From Flabesymbios commensalis (taxonomy: Eukaryota; Annelida; Polychaeta; Terebellida; Flabelligeridae): a DNA stretch of 64,000 nucleotides. A program made the position numbers and the translations under genes. This document shows positions 11,062 through 22,696 of the stretch, in pieces. Every line of letters begins with the position of its first letter. The first letter of the stretch is position 1. The notes beneath the pieces were generated by a model, which searched no databases, had not been told where the DNA came from, and saw nothing but the letters and a program-made list of their open reading frames with translations. The stretch is taken from positions 23,622,702 through 23,686,701 of the forward strand of contig OZ024914.1 of assembly GCA_964017125.1 (NCBI GenBank). Reading direction: 5' to 3'.

Positions 11062-11339
11062 GGGGGGGGGGTTCTGTGCTAAGGCCTAATCCTGTCCGGG
11101 ATCCTACTATAAATCTTCCCTAGCTATGTAACGTGTGGTTAAATCCCCGCTGACCTAACATACAGTCCCAGAAAGATCCAGGTAAAACTCTGTATTGTCT
11201 GACTACAGTTGGACGGCATTACACGACAGAGATGGGACGACGCCCACTAGTGTAGTATAGACTACTCTTCACATGCTCATTACCGTTTTTTGCAAGGTTA
11301 CTTTGACCTTTTAAAAGTGATAGGTTTAGGTTGAATACC
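11062..11339. other. Unassigned stretch
   Basis: Nothing recognised apart from the G-tract that closes the preceding palindrome. Confidence 0.4.
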
Positions 11340-13250
11340 ATGAGTACATATAACCACCTTCTAACAGGTGATCTCTTGCATACGAATGACTTCTTACCTT
11401 AATGTTTACACCTAACCTCACTATTACAGATAAACACGTGCTAAAAGCTAACACCTTTCACAGGTATCTTCCTACTAATAGGTATACTATTACTATCAGG
11501 TAACCTCCTGCTAACATGTTACCTCTTTCTCACAGGTAACCACTTGTTTACAGATAAACTCTTGCTTACACGTAACCTCTTGCAATAGGTAACCTCTTGG
11601 TTACATACAACCTCTTATTTACATGTAACCTCTTCGTTACAGGTAGTTACTCATACTTAAGATAGCCTCTTACTTAAAGGTAATATTTGTATATGTACAA
11701 CCTCTTGCTTACATACAACCTCTTATATACAGTCAACCTCTTGCGTACAGCTAACCTCTTACTTACAGATAGCCTATTACTTACTTACAGCCTCTTACTT
11801 ACAGGTAATTTCTTACCAACAGGTAACCACTTCTTAACAGGCAACCACTTTCTTATACGTAGCCTCTTGATTACAGATCTCTTATTTGCAAGTAACATCT
11901 CATTTATAGGTAACCTCTGGCTTACAGGTAACTCTTATTTACTGGTAACGTCCTGCTTACAGCTAATCACTTTCTTATACGTAACTTCTTTGTTATAGAT
12001 AACCACTTGTTTACATGAAACCTCCTGCTTACAGGTGACCTTTTATTCACATATGTAACCGCTTGCTTTCACGTGACCCTTTATTTACAGGTAACCTCTT
12101 GCTCACAGGTAATCTATTGCTTACAGATAACCTCTTTTTTTACAGCTAACAAAGAGGTTATCTCTTGCTTTTTATCACAGATGACCCCAAGCTTACAAAT
12201 AACATCTTGCTTACATGTAGCCTCTTGCTCACAGTTAACCTCTTGTTTACAGGTAACCTCTTGCTTACAGGTAGCCTCTAGCTCACAAGTAACCTCTCGC
12301 TCACAGGTAATCTCTTGCTTACAGTTAAACTTTTGTATACAGGTAAGGCAGAGGTTACCTCTTGCTTACAATTAAACGTTTTCTCACAGGTAACCTCTAG
12401 CTTACATGTCACTTTTCGCGTACAGTCAAATTCTCTCCCACAGGTAACATTTCGCCACTGGTGACCTCTCGTTAGCAGTTAAACTTTTTCTTACAGGTGT
12501 CCTCTTGTCTACAGGTAATCTCTAACTCACAGGTAACCTCCTGCATACATGTAACCTCTTGCTTACATATAACCTCTTTCTCATAGGTAACCTCTAGATC
12601 ACAGGTAACCTCGTGCTCACAGGTAACCTATTGCTTACATATACCCTCTTGCCCTTGGTTAACCTCCTGCTCACAGGTGACCTCTACCTCACAGGTAACC
12701 TCTTGTTCACAGATAACCTCTCGCTCACAGGTAATCTCTTGTTTACAGGTAACCTCTAGCTTGTAGTTAACCTCTTGCTTACGGGTGACCATTTGCTCAC
12801 AGGTAAGCTCTTGCTCATAGGTAACCTTTAGCTCACAGGTAACTTCTTGCTCACAGGTAACCTCTTGTTCACAGGTAACCTTTTGCTCACAGGTAATCTC
12901 TTGCTACATGTAACCTCTTGCGTACAGGTAACCTCTAGCTCACAGGTAACATCTTGCTCACAGGTAACCTCTTGTTTACAGGTAACCTCTTGCTCACAGG
13001 CAACCTCTTGTTTACAGGTAACCTCTTGCTCATAGGTAACCTCTTGCTCAGTGTTAACCTCTTGCTTACAGGTAACATCTAGCTCACAGGCAAACTCTTG
13101 TTCACACCTGTTAACCTCTTGCTCACAGGTAACCTCCACCTCACAGGTAACCTCTTGCTCACTGGTAACCTCTTGCTCACTGGTAACCTATTGATTACAG
13201 TTAAACTCTTTCTTACAGCTAGCCACTTGCTCACTGGTAACCGCTTGCTC
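11340..13250. repeat. Large 18-bp minisatellite, consensus GGTAACCTCTTGCTCACA
   Basis: About 1.9 kb consists of roughly 100 units of 18 bp (some 17-20). Units are diverged at the left edge (11340-12000) and nearly uniform at about 12600-13180, as expected when unequal exchange homogenises an array from the middle. Because 18 is divisible by three, long frames such as 12073-12375 (+) and 12828-13139 (-) arise from the repeat. They encode a reiterated six-residue unit (VTSCSQ-like or CEQEVT-like). No signal, terminus or non-repeat domain supports translation. Confidence 0.95.
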
Positions 13251-13529
13251 AGCCCAGATTTGGCTAACGATATTACTGAACTATATATTATCAAATATTT
13301 GCATGCATTACTTAAGCCTATTAGATAGAAAGTACCTAACATTCTGCCAAGGCTCATACTGTGCATTATTTGATGTGATAATAATAATAAAAAAAAAAAT
13401 TTAATTGTGTGTAGTTTATTTCACATTATCCGTTGGATTTATATTTACTCGAGCTCATAAAATGAAGGATACCCACTGAAAAACAACTAGCAAGGTATCT
13501 GACATTGAAAAGCAGTGTTTAATGCTTTG
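13251..13529. other. Unassigned stretch
   Basis: AT-rich, with a short run of ATA and A at about 13375-13402. Nothing else recognised. Confidence 0.4.
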
Positions 13530-14083
13530 TTACAAGGGACCCCGTGGGATGAGGCATTTTCAATTGTGTTAATGATGAAAATTTAATTTATATGAAGCTA
13601 TATAACCTACTGATCTTAACTAAAAATACAAAGAAGTGAAAAACAATTTTAAAGCAGCGAAAAAGAGTGAAATAGTTATATTTCCAGGTCGTATATTGCC
13701 ATGTAAACAAAACAAGTCAGCAATATAAAGTACTTTACACCACATATTCCCACGTCTTGGACGGTGAGATCAAAGCAATCGCCACTAATTGGTGTCTTCT
13801 AGTCAGGACATGGGGAGATACACCTGCAACACTGACTAACTGCCCAACGCTGGGCCGACGGCATAAACAGGTGGCCCAATGCTGTAGGAACATTCAACCG
13901 TCATTTAGCAAATGTTTAGGTATACAAAAATGTGTTGGGGTTTTAAGCGGATTCATAGAAATGTTGATAACAAATATTTTCAAAAATCTAAAAACTCTGA
14001 AAATAAAATCATGATCTGGGGGATACACTACTTCATTGCAAAAATAAAACGCAAATTTATGTCATCCCAAGAAGCTGCTTTAA
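13530..14083 (+). mobile_element. ~540-bp TTAA-flanked non-autonomous element, copy 2
   Basis: The left end is TTACAAGGGACCCCGTGGGA and the right end is ATGTCATCCCAAGAAGC followed by TTAA. This is the best plus-oriented copy of the family. The centre (about 13845-13885) contains CAACGCTGGGCCGACGGC and GGTGGCCCAATGCTG, the same core as the ~100-bp palindromes. No coding capacity; the 85-residue frame at 13757-14014 is incidental. Confidence 0.8.
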
Positions 14084-14289
14084 TACAAATTAGATTATAT
14101 CGATTGTTAACTTGAATTACAGTTATGGGGCTGGCACGAAGCAGTAGAAATGTCTGTGAAGCCATCATCCGTACACGTATCACGCTCGGGACGAAATCTC
14201 CAGGATGGATCAAGCCAGATTGGGGGCGTCCGAGTGTGTTAACCTCTGACCCGGATGTCTTTGTGAAGTCTCCACATCTCAGAAGCGCA

Positions 14290-14366
14290 TGCACCAGACG
14301 TTGTCCCATTGCCTTACCAACGCCGTCCGGCGTTGGTAAAGCAGTGGGACAACGTCTTACAGCTGG
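14290..14366. repeat. Perfect-centred hairpin
   Basis: Arms containing CCAGACGTTGTCCCATTGCC and the complement meet at CCAACGCCGTCCGGCGTTGG. It resembles a shortened relative of the CAGCAAACACG palindromes without their outer ends. Confidence 0.6.
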
Positions 14367-14540
14367 TGAAGCAGACGGTATATCACGCTACAGATAGAGA
14401 TTAGACGTGACCTTTACCTTGACACAGTTTCCTGAGATTTGATGCGCCACATCCTTTCCCGCAATTTCCTGTGCTTCTTTAATCCCTTGTCGTCGTCTTA
14501 CCCCGCATTAACAATGCATCGCTTCATTGTGACCTTCTGC

Positions 14541-14653
14541 CCAATAAGCAGGTTAGACATTCGCCCGATGATTGGTCAACGAAGGGCCACCGTCTGGGAA
14601 TATAGGCCAACATTAAGCCGTCATCGGATAAACGTGTCGTGCTTACTTGGCAA
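14541..14653. mobile_element. 'CAGCAAACACG' palindrome copy, strongly diverged
   Basis: CCCAATAAGCAGGTTAGACA lies at the left and GTGTCGTGCTTACTTGG at the right, with the core reduced to GGGCCACCGTCTGGGA. Confidence 0.5.
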
Positions 14654-16083
14654 TGAAGTATTGATTGTCATTTTGATCAGTGTGCTCGGATAATCCTGAG
14701 CCTATATCCTTGTGGTTTATTTTATCTTAATCCTACACAGAGGACGCTATTTCGATCGTTAGAAATGTACAGTTTATTCCGCAATTTGTTTATTGTTTTT
14801 TTCAATTGTTTTGTTATATTCTGTTCATAGCTGCTCTCAGTTCAATTCCAGACATACTATAGTTTCAGGCTTAAGTTTTTTGACATAAAGGTAGAGAATC
14901 AATGATGCTATAATCGAGCATGTGTACTTAATAATTATTAATTTGAATTATAATCCACAACGTTTCCTGTGACCAAACTTATGTGCTAGTTCATTCAACT
15001 CGACTACGGACTGCATAGTACCGGGTTCGCATCACACCCGCCTTCATGGTTGTGTTATAGTCTATGCTTCAAATTGTGCAAATGTGGGAAGGTTTAATCG
15101 TGTAAACTGTTACATGTCTGCGGTAATGCGCGGTGCAAAAAAAAAAACAAAAAAATATTTCAAAAGTGTGGGGCCATGTCCCGAATTCGTGCCTTTTTCT
15201 TCTGTCAGTCCAGCTGAATTGATGTGTCTTTAAATAGCCAAATACGGTAATTTTGTTTGTAGCATTACGGTCGCAGGTCACGATTTGTATGCAATGCAAA
15301 TTGACGCACGTCTCTTTGATATGACATGACGGCCCGGTATAGCGCTCTAATGCTTTTCTTATTGAACTGAAATCGGCATGGCTTAGCCCAGGAATACTGA
15401 TGTATGGTGTACTTAGAATGGTCATTTAATCAAGCAATTTAAACCAATATTTTAATTCAATAAATTGTATTCCAAGAGTGTCATACATGCGATATATTTG
15501 AATAATGATTACCGTCAAAATCTCATAATGTTTGGTATAAGATGTGCGATTTACACATGTTCACAATTATTAAAAAAAACACAAAAAAGGGAATAAACAA
15601 CTTCACTCCTGTTCTGTAATCAGATGATACAATAGTATCATACATGTATATGCTTCGTTCGTTGAGACATGGAAAAGATAAAAAGACGTAGTAGTAGTCA
15701 TAGTTTATTAAGAGCATTGTGGGCTTGATTTTCATATGTTATATCAAATGAGGCCATAATCATTCAAGGGTGTGAAAAGGGTTTAATATTTGTCACCTTT
15801 ATTGGAATATATATGCATAGGTGACAAGCAATCGGTCTAAAAAAAATGTAAATCGATAATGTATTATCCTTCAAATTCATTCAAAATAAAATATTCAAGG
15901 ATGTATTATATCACTCACCCACCACTCACCAATTAGTCATTGTAGTATAGTATGTTGATTTTGTACACAGTTTGGCTAAAATGAGCCAGATAAACGTCAA
16001 GAAAAAAGTATACGAGAAGCATAACATTATTCTTCTGACGCAATTTTTGAATCATTATCTTGGTCACCAATGACCCACCTATC
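14654..16083. other. Unassigned 1.4-kb stretch
   Basis: AT-rich. The minus-strand frames at 15069-15425 and 15523-15735 lack recognisable domains. No RNA gene or repeat family was identified. Confidence 0.45.
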
Positions 16084-16312
16084 ACACATTCAGACATTCA
16101 TTTATTATACATTCATCGATTATTCATTCATTCATTCATTATTTTTCGTTCATTTATTCATTTATTCATTTATTCATTTGATCAATTATTCAATTATTCA
16201 TTTATTAATTTATTTCTTTATTCATTTATTCATTTATTCTTTTATTTTTTTTCATTTATTCATTTATTCGTTTATTCGTTTATTTATTTATTCATTCATT
16301 CATTTATTCTAC
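16084..16312. repeat. (ATTC/ATTT)n interrupted microsatellite
   Basis: Irregular ATTC and ATTT tetranucleotides fill the stretch, with GTTT and ATTA variants. The FIHSF-type open frames here are by-products. Confidence 0.9.
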
Positions 16313-16536
16313 CAGATTCGTATTGATGCTTACGTTATTACTACTTCTATTTTCAGTGCATGCTACATGAAGAATAAATCTTAAAAATATAAAGGATTGA
16401 TAAAATACTTTTAGACTGATAGATTCTGTGAATACTGTAAAACTACATAATTGTATTGAAATCCGGGTCTGAGTATATCAGGTACAACATTGAGCCAATA
16501 TTTCTGCCCCATGCTGATCTCTGGTTGACAAGCATC

Positions 16537-16642
16537 GCAGCAAACACGAGCCATTCTACCAATTATTGTAGTTCAATACCGGACCATCGTCGTCGACACT
16601 AGGCCAGCATTAGCCCACCATAGGTTGTGTGTTGTATTTGAA
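16537..16642. mobile_element. 'CAGCAAACACG' palindrome copy, strongly diverged
   Basis: The left end, GCAGCAAACACGAGCCATTC, is clear. The core (ACCATCGTCGTCGACACTAGG) and the right arm are degenerate. Confidence 0.5.
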
Positions 16643-16808
16643 GGGATGCATGTCAGAGGTGTTGAGATCCTGGCGCCGCTTGTCACTCCTGATTTGGCTG
16701 AGCTTTTTCTGGCCACTCTCCATTGAACGTGGCGGCGTGTTGGTTTTTCACATGGAGGATTCTATTCCAGAAAACTTTTTCTGCTACGGGGAACAGCAAG
16801 CTGACTTG

Positions 16809-16902
16809 ATACGTTGATCCTGTGTTGGTTCAATGTTGGGCCAGCGTCGCAGACGCTGTACCAACATTGTACCATCACAGGGTCAACGTCTGCTTAGCTG
16901 GG
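16809..16902. mobile_element. 'CAGCAAACACG'-related palindrome
   Basis: The arms TACGTTGATCCTGTGTTGG and CAGGGTCAACGTCTG flank the core GGGCCAGCGTCGCAGACGC. The right side ends in GCTTAGCTGGG. The left outer end is missing. Confidence 0.6.
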
Positions 16903-18224
16903 AAGGTGTTTTTCATCAGGTTCTCGGTTTCGTGTATTTTCTTTTCTATGTTTACACATGCTGAACTGCTAAACAACACTCCATCATTCTATCTCCTCCA
17001 GGGGCGATTATAAAGTACTTTGTAGCGCGTGTGATGACTTTGAAAGCCAATACTCTAACTTACAGATTATCGGATAGTAAAGAATCATACGGGAGAATTT
17101 GAGCATGCATCACTCAACCAATATATCATCCATTATAGTCTCCGCAAAAAAACGTGTTTTTTAGATCGGTGCTCAAGTAATAGCAGCAAGGTTGTAGATC
17201 AGAATGTACCGGGGTATAATATTATGTATAATATTTTGTTGAATCAGAATTAGAATTCTGGTCAAAATGATAATGATTTCATGCCCAATATATGTAAACA
17301 ATATTCCTTCCGTTGAGTTTATAGATAATCTTAGCGCTTAGAAAAGTTACATCTTATTTCAAATTCCGATCTTTGTTGGATGAATCTTAATTATAATATT
17401 ATAAGTGATATTGCTGCGCTGACTCGTCTTCGTGGGAAACCAAGAAAGGGAGGAACAATAAATTATAGTTATGTGTATGTATTAGCCAAAGATTTCATCG
17501 AAGGAAAACCTGATCGTTAGATAATTTATAAGGTACGGAAAGGGACGATGCTTAACTGGGCCAGAAAAACAGCAACTGGGAAATCGGAAGCGCTAAGACA
17601 CAAACCCCGATATATATGACTCGAATCTTACGAATTATTCATAAAAGAATATTGACGGAATAGCGAGGAAATGCTGCCATGAAAAATTAGCATGGTAAAC
17701 TAGCACGAGCACCCCTGCTTTGACACTAAAATGAAATGTTATGACGACCCCAACGGATTTGGAACGAGGTGCGCCCATCATAAGCCTCAAAGCACCACAG
17801 CGCAAAATGGCGAACGGATTAAATGTTGTTGGTATTTATGTGAGAGGTGAACATACAGCTGTTAATAGTTTGTGATGACACAACATGGCATATAATTATA
17901 TAACTGCAAGGAAGTTATTAAGAGAGAAACGAAACCTAAACATATCGACATGATGCAGACGGATTGATCCTGCAATGAAGATGAATCAGGGTATTGGGTT
18001 TGAAAGACTGAAAAAGCTCGATAGGCCACTGTCTAGAGTGATTGCATGTTTTGTGGTTGTACATCATATCATTAAATACAAACACTGTCATATTGGATCA
18101 TACTTAACATTGTAGTATAAAGGCAAACAGTAGTAACTTCTAATTTTTAAGTACGCAGTTACTGTTGTTTGTCTTTGCTTAAAACAACACCAGACGACAG
18201 ATTTCACGTGACAATGTTGAATTA
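16903..18224. other. Unassigned 1.3-kb stretch
   Basis: No genes, RNAs or repeats were recognised. Confidence 0.45.
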
Positions 18225-18885
18225 TCATTGTATACATCGTGCACTTACAGTGCTCCAAACTGCTCAAAGGTATGGAATGCGCAGTTCTGCCTGTGGAAAT
18301 GTGCAATATAGATAACTCAGAGTAAGAGTAGGTAGGGCATAGTCCCCTTCAGGCTTCCTTTTGTCCCGATATTGTCGTATACAGGAAACGACATAAAGCA
18401 ACATTCATTTAATGTTTTAATAAAATATGAGTTCAAAAAGCACCAGTTTAGATATGCTTTGTGAATGTTTGCGTAAGTGAGTGAGTGAGTGAGTGAGTGA
18501 GTGAGTGAGTGAGTGAGTGAGTGAGTGAGTGAGTGAGTGAGTGAGTGAGTGAGTGAGTGAGTGAGTGAGTGAGTGAGTGAGTGAGTGAGTGAGTGAGTGA
18601 GTGAGTGAGTGAGTGAGTGAGTGAGTGAGTGAGTGAGTGAGTGAGTGAGTGAGTGAGTGAGTGAGTGAGTGAGTGAGTGAGTCGCGATTGAAGTACGCAT
18701 AATGTCGTCCAGGACTATGTCCTATTCTTTTCGAAATAATAATTATTTATAGCACTGCACACTACAAGCCTTCGAGCAGTTTGGAGCACTGTATATAGAC
18801 AGCCACTATGACAAACATTCCATCGGCCTGGATTTTTAACCAAGCACCAATCTCGAGACGCAACCGAATTGAATGAGCCATTGTG
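18225..18885. repeat. Inverted repeat flanking a (GTGA)n microsatellite
   Basis: The left arm (about 18235-18355, inverted) and the right arm (about 18712-18805) share GAGCAGTTTGGAGCACTGTA and GGACTATGYCCTA blocks. The same sequence recurs at about 26023-26155 and 32655-32780. The microsatellite occupies the space between the arms. It looks like a foldback-type repeat with a simple-repeat centre. Confidence 0.6.
18477..18682. repeat. (GTGA)n microsatellite, ~51 units
   Basis: Pure GTGA repeats over about 206 bp. The minus-strand LTHS-repeat frame is an artefact. Confidence 0.98.
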
Positions 18886-19100
18886 GCCGGCTGACAAAAT
18901 AAAGAAAATAATAAGTAATTTATTGTGACTTACCTTACTCGTACCGTATATGTCCATGTGTTATTCAAACACTTTTGTTGCGGTCCTCATTCACTGCATC
19001 TCCCACAATCTTTAGAAATCTGTACGATTAAGTTTAACTTTTCAGTCACTCAAATGTATGTATTTCATCAAAGGACTATCATTATTTAGATTTTTGTATT
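18886..19100. other. Unassigned stretch
   Basis: Nothing recognised. Confidence 0.4.
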
Positions 19101-19262
19101 TTAACTTAAAACGTACCTTGGTGTCACAGATATTTAGAACACATTTATTTGGTCAGGCGAGTGCTAAATAAAAAAGAGAGGTACTCCTTTAATTAAGCAC
19201 TTGTGTAAATAATTGTAAAAGTGTGTGTTATATCTGTGACACTGGTATGCGTAGAGAGTTAA
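19101..19262. mobile_element. TTAA-flanked MITE, family 3
   Basis: TTAA lies at both ends. The terminal inverted repeats are imperfect, with GGTGTCACAGATAT at the left and ATATCTGTGACACTGG at the right. At 162 bp it has no coding capacity. It lies 5 bp from the next TTAA hairpin. Confidence 0.7.
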
Positions 19263-19267
19263 CATGG

Positions 19268-19351
19268 TTAACATCTAATAAAAGAATTTTCAGTCACTTG
19301 AAGTTGTGGCTCGCTGGCGCGTGCCACAACTTCAAGTGACTGAAAAGTTAA
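19268..19351. mobile_element. 84-bp TTAA-flanked hairpin
   Basis: A hairpin with arms CACTTGAAGTTGTGGC and complement is bounded by GTTAAC on both sides. The same hairpin is an internal module of MITE family 1 (about 1373-1434 and 38395-38448) and occurs alone at 35953-36002. Confidence 0.65.
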
Positions 19352-19586
19352 CGTTGACAAGGATGTTCGAACTTGTGAGCCTTGATTGAGGACGATTGGT
19401 CCCTGATTTATCCCGGTCCGTTCTTTGAGTGATCCCGGGCTCGGGACAGGCTGAGTCTGCTGTCTACCCCCGCTGACTGACACTCAGACAGGCATCCCTG
19501 CTCCCGGCGTTCTACCCCTGATCCAGACACCAGGGGTCGCTGTGTCCCGGATCCCGCTTGATGTTCTGCATCAGCGTTCAGTCAAA

Positions 19587-19682
19587 GATATTTCAGTCAA
19601 TGATGTTTCAATGTTGGACCAGCGCCGTAGACGGTGGATCAACATTACACCAGCATTAGATCAATGCATGTAGTCTGCTGGG
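19587..19682. mobile_element. 'CAGCAAACACG'-related palindrome, diverged
   Basis: The core is TTGGACCAGCGCCGTAGACG and the right end is GTAGTCTGCTGGGG; the left outer end is degenerate. A still more decayed relative with core GGCTAGCGTCATATACGGTGG lies at about 19755-19830. Confidence 0.5.
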
Positions 19683-19830
19683 GTGTCTCCACAGAGACGT
19701 CTTGCTTGCGTCCTACGCACCGTAAAATACCAGATTGCTGAAGACCGAGCCCATTTCAACTAACACTGGGTACTGAGCAAATTCTGGCTTCATGTTTGGC
19801 TAGCGTCATATACGGTGGTCCGGAATTTGG

Positions 19831-20499
19831 TCAGAATTGGCTTATTTTCTTTTTTTCTGATCTGCTTAACTACATTTCTAAAATCATATCTCACTTTTGA
19901 AGCTCGAGATACCACGCAGCTATATACCTTCTGAGATAATAATAAAAATCCCAAGGGATATTGTCATTTATTTTTGTGGTGTGTTTGTCTTATTGCTTAT
20001 TATGTTTGTGGCAATTACATTATTTAATATAGCGTAATTTGTGCATCTATAAACCAATAAAAGTACACGTACAAACTAAATCTTATTAAATCAGAGTTTA
20101 CGAAGAAGCCGCCGCGGAAACATTGTGCTGGTAAATCTGATTTTGGTTTTGTCGTGATAGATTATGTAAGCAGGACACGCTGAGTACTCTGATGATCTAA
20201 TGTTCTGCACTGAGCCGGGGGATGGTCTGCAGGCAGCATACGGACATGTGTGGACAATGGCGTGCCATCTCTGTCAGTCTGAGCAGACGCTCGAGTAAAC
20301 ACAACACGTTATATGCATTATGTACATGCGCCTTTTAATCTTTATATTCGTAATAAAAGAAATTGTTGTCGGTTTGTTGTTTGTTTGTCTGTTTGTTTGT
20401 TTGTCTTGCTTGCTTGCTTGTTTGTTTGCTTTTGGTTGGTTTTGTGGTCAGGGTGAGGGTTAGGGTCCATGGTTAGGGTCGGGTAAGGGTTCCAGTACC
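19831..20499. other. Unassigned stretch with a short (TTTG)n tract
   Basis: A TTTG/CTTG microsatellite lies at about 20370-20430. TTAGGG-like words at about 20455-20492 are irregular and not telomeric. Otherwise nothing recognised. Confidence 0.5.
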
Positions 20500-22034
20500 T
20501 GGTTCCCCATAAAACCCGGTATCAACCTGTCAACCGTACTCTCATCATACTAATTGATAGAAATTATACCTCATCTAATGCATTTACTAATGTAGTCAGA
20601 TCCTGACTTGAGTCGGATCCGGTAACCGTTGGGTTGTCCACTGGGACTTTCCCCAATCTACTTCTCACCAAGAGATCACGTAGATTTTGTCCCCTTTTAA
20701 ATGCTGTTACACACCGCTTATACAGGATGTTTGGATGTTTCGCTTTAAGTTTATTGGAGGAAGTCTTCACTAATTTAGCTGCCTCCACCGCAGTTGCAGA
20801 GTAGGTAATAACAAAGGGGGTGACGCCACCATCCTTAGGGGAAGGTACCGCATTTAAGCCGAATGGAGAATACGTTTTCAGGGCTAATTGCCACTTCCTA
20901 TCTGCTTCAAGTCGCCCAATCTTATTTAGAGTTATGTCTCCTGTATTCTTCAATACTACAAGATACAACACTCTCAGATGGGTCGCCCTGCAGCTCCCGG
21001 AGTTAAAGTGTGTGGCAACTGTTGTGTCCTTCTTAAGCCGTACATCCGAACGATGTATGTTTATCCTTTTTCTGAAGGAGAGCCCAGTTTCCCCCACAAA
21101 CTATACAGTAAATACCGTTAGTTGAATCACAATTTTGTGTGGTAGGAATTTGAATTTGATTCCTGGCATCCAGTACGCCCCCTATGGCCTTACCACTATC
21201 TACAACTATTTGTGTCGAACATAATTTACAGTTCCTAGTAGTGAATCTTTGAGAAAATCCCTTGTTCGGGTTTTTCCTCAATTCACACAATGTTTTATCT
21301 TTGATCTTTCGCAAAAAACGTTCCGAGTAACCTCTCCTAACTAGTGCTGCAAAGAGTTTCCTACACGCTATCACTACATCTTGTTTGTTATTACATATTC
21401 TAACATATCTAAGGATTTGTGACTTAGTTAATCCCTTAAAAGTATTGTTTGGGTGATGTGATTTCTTGTTTAACAGTTCCAAAGTATCTGTTAGTTTAAA
21501 ATAAACTTTGGTATCAAATGTACCTGTCTCCTTAAATCTGTTTCCTTTGTTAACCACTGAGTCTAAAAAATGCATTGATTCCGAGCTCAACTCTGCCTTC
21601 ACAGTAATCGAAGGGTGATGGGTATTCAAAATTTTCACAAATTTGTCAAATTCTTCCTTGGAGTGTTCCCAGATCATAAAAATATCATCTAGGAACCTCC
21701 AGTACACTAAGGGTTTTAGGACGCATTTTTCGAATGCTTTTTCCTCCCACTCTGCCAAAAACAAATTAGCATAATTTGGTGCAAATTTCTTACCCATCAA
21801 AATTCCCCACGTTTGTAGGTACCATTGGCTGTTAAACTCAAAATCAATGTTTTCTAAATTATTTTTTAATAGATTTAAAATTTCTTTATCTGGCCTATTC
21901 GGGTCTGGATTCTTATTAAATATTTGTTTGACAGCCTCTAACCCATTGGTATTATCAATGTTTGTATAAAGAATGTCAACATCTATTGTTGCTATAAATG
22001 CCCCTTCCTTCGCTTTAATTTCCGCAATTTTGTT
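20500..22034 (-). mobile_element. Penelope-like retroelement fragment (RT plus GIY-YIG region), 5' truncated
   Basis: Minus-strand frames at 21033-21800, its upstream extension to about 22034, and 20564-21097 together cover the 3' two-thirds of a Penelope-like element. In order they show the reverse transcriptase motif TIDVDILYTNI, then WGILMGKKFAPNYANLFLAE, then FLDDIFMIW (the Asp-Asp catalytic motif). Next comes a Cys-rich linker (RNCKLCSTQ) and a GIY-YIG endonuclease-like region with GIYCIVCGG and GETGLSFRKRINIHRSD. The 5' end stops abruptly at a (GGTT)n microsatellite, typical of truncated insertion. It is broken, with about one interruption of the reading frame in the surviving part, so it is a fossil. 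A 20-bp stub of it reappears at 28449-28467. Confidence 0.85.
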
Positions 22035-22430
22035 GGCTGGTTGATTGGTTGTTTGGTTGGTCGTTTTTTAGTTTAGCTGGTTGGTTGTTAATGTGGTTGG
22101 TTGGTTGGTTGGTTGCCTGGTTGGTTGGTTGGTTAGTTGTTTGGTTAGTCGTTTTTTAGTTTAGCTGGTTGGTTGTTAATGTGGTTGGTTGGTTGGTTGG
22201 TTGGTTGGTTGGTTGGTTGGTTGGTTGGTTGGTTGGTTGGTTGGTTGGTTGGTTGGTTGGTTGGTTGGTTGGGTTGGTTGGGTTGGTTGAGTTGGTTGGT
22301 TGTTTGTATCGTTGGTTGGTTGTTTGGTTGGTTGGTTCGTTAGCTTGTTCCTTTGTTTCTTCGTTCGTTAATTTGTTGGTTTGTTGGTTGGCCGGACCCT
22401 CGCTCGTTCGTTTATTCGTTCGCTCGTTTG
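22035..22430. repeat. (GGTT)n-rich microsatellite, copy A
   Basis: Mostly GGTT units lie at about 22170-22270, with GGGTT, GTTC and GTTT variants on the flanks. A short block starting at GTCGTTTTTTAGTTTAGCTG is present twice (about 22060 and 22148), a small internal duplication absent from copy B. The LVGW and TNQP reading frames are artefacts. Confidence 0.95.
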
Positions 22431-22696
22431 ATCCCACTTTCAAGCGTTTCTTAGTGTGTTTTAAGTGTGTTTATTTTTCAACCTGAAAAAAGTCCATATT
22501 TCCGTGAGGCTGTTATCCTCGCTGCCATGGATCGGTCATCATCTCCCGTCCCTTGTAATGGATGTACCCGCTGGGTCTCCAATCCCTCTAACCAGAAGCA
22601 ACAGCCAATTAGTGGATATACATTGAATACTAAATATTCAAAGGTGGTCCAATAATTATTGAATGTTGAGATGTGACCACCACAAAAAATGCTCTC

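Noticed and set aside
11340-13250. CRISPR-like regular array
   Set aside because: Units are contiguous without unique spacers and the context is eukaryotic.
11687-13366. Frames encoding six-residue repeats (VTSCSQ, CEQEVT)
   Set aside because: The 18-bp period keeps frames open by chance; both strands are equally open and no signal or terminus supports a protein.
14990-15060. Possible tRNA gene
   Set aside because: Only a B-box-like GGGTTCGCATCAC is present; no cloverleaf can be drawn.
20440-20495. Telomere-like GGGTTAGGG words
   Set aside because: Only a few irregular units; not an interstitial telomere array.
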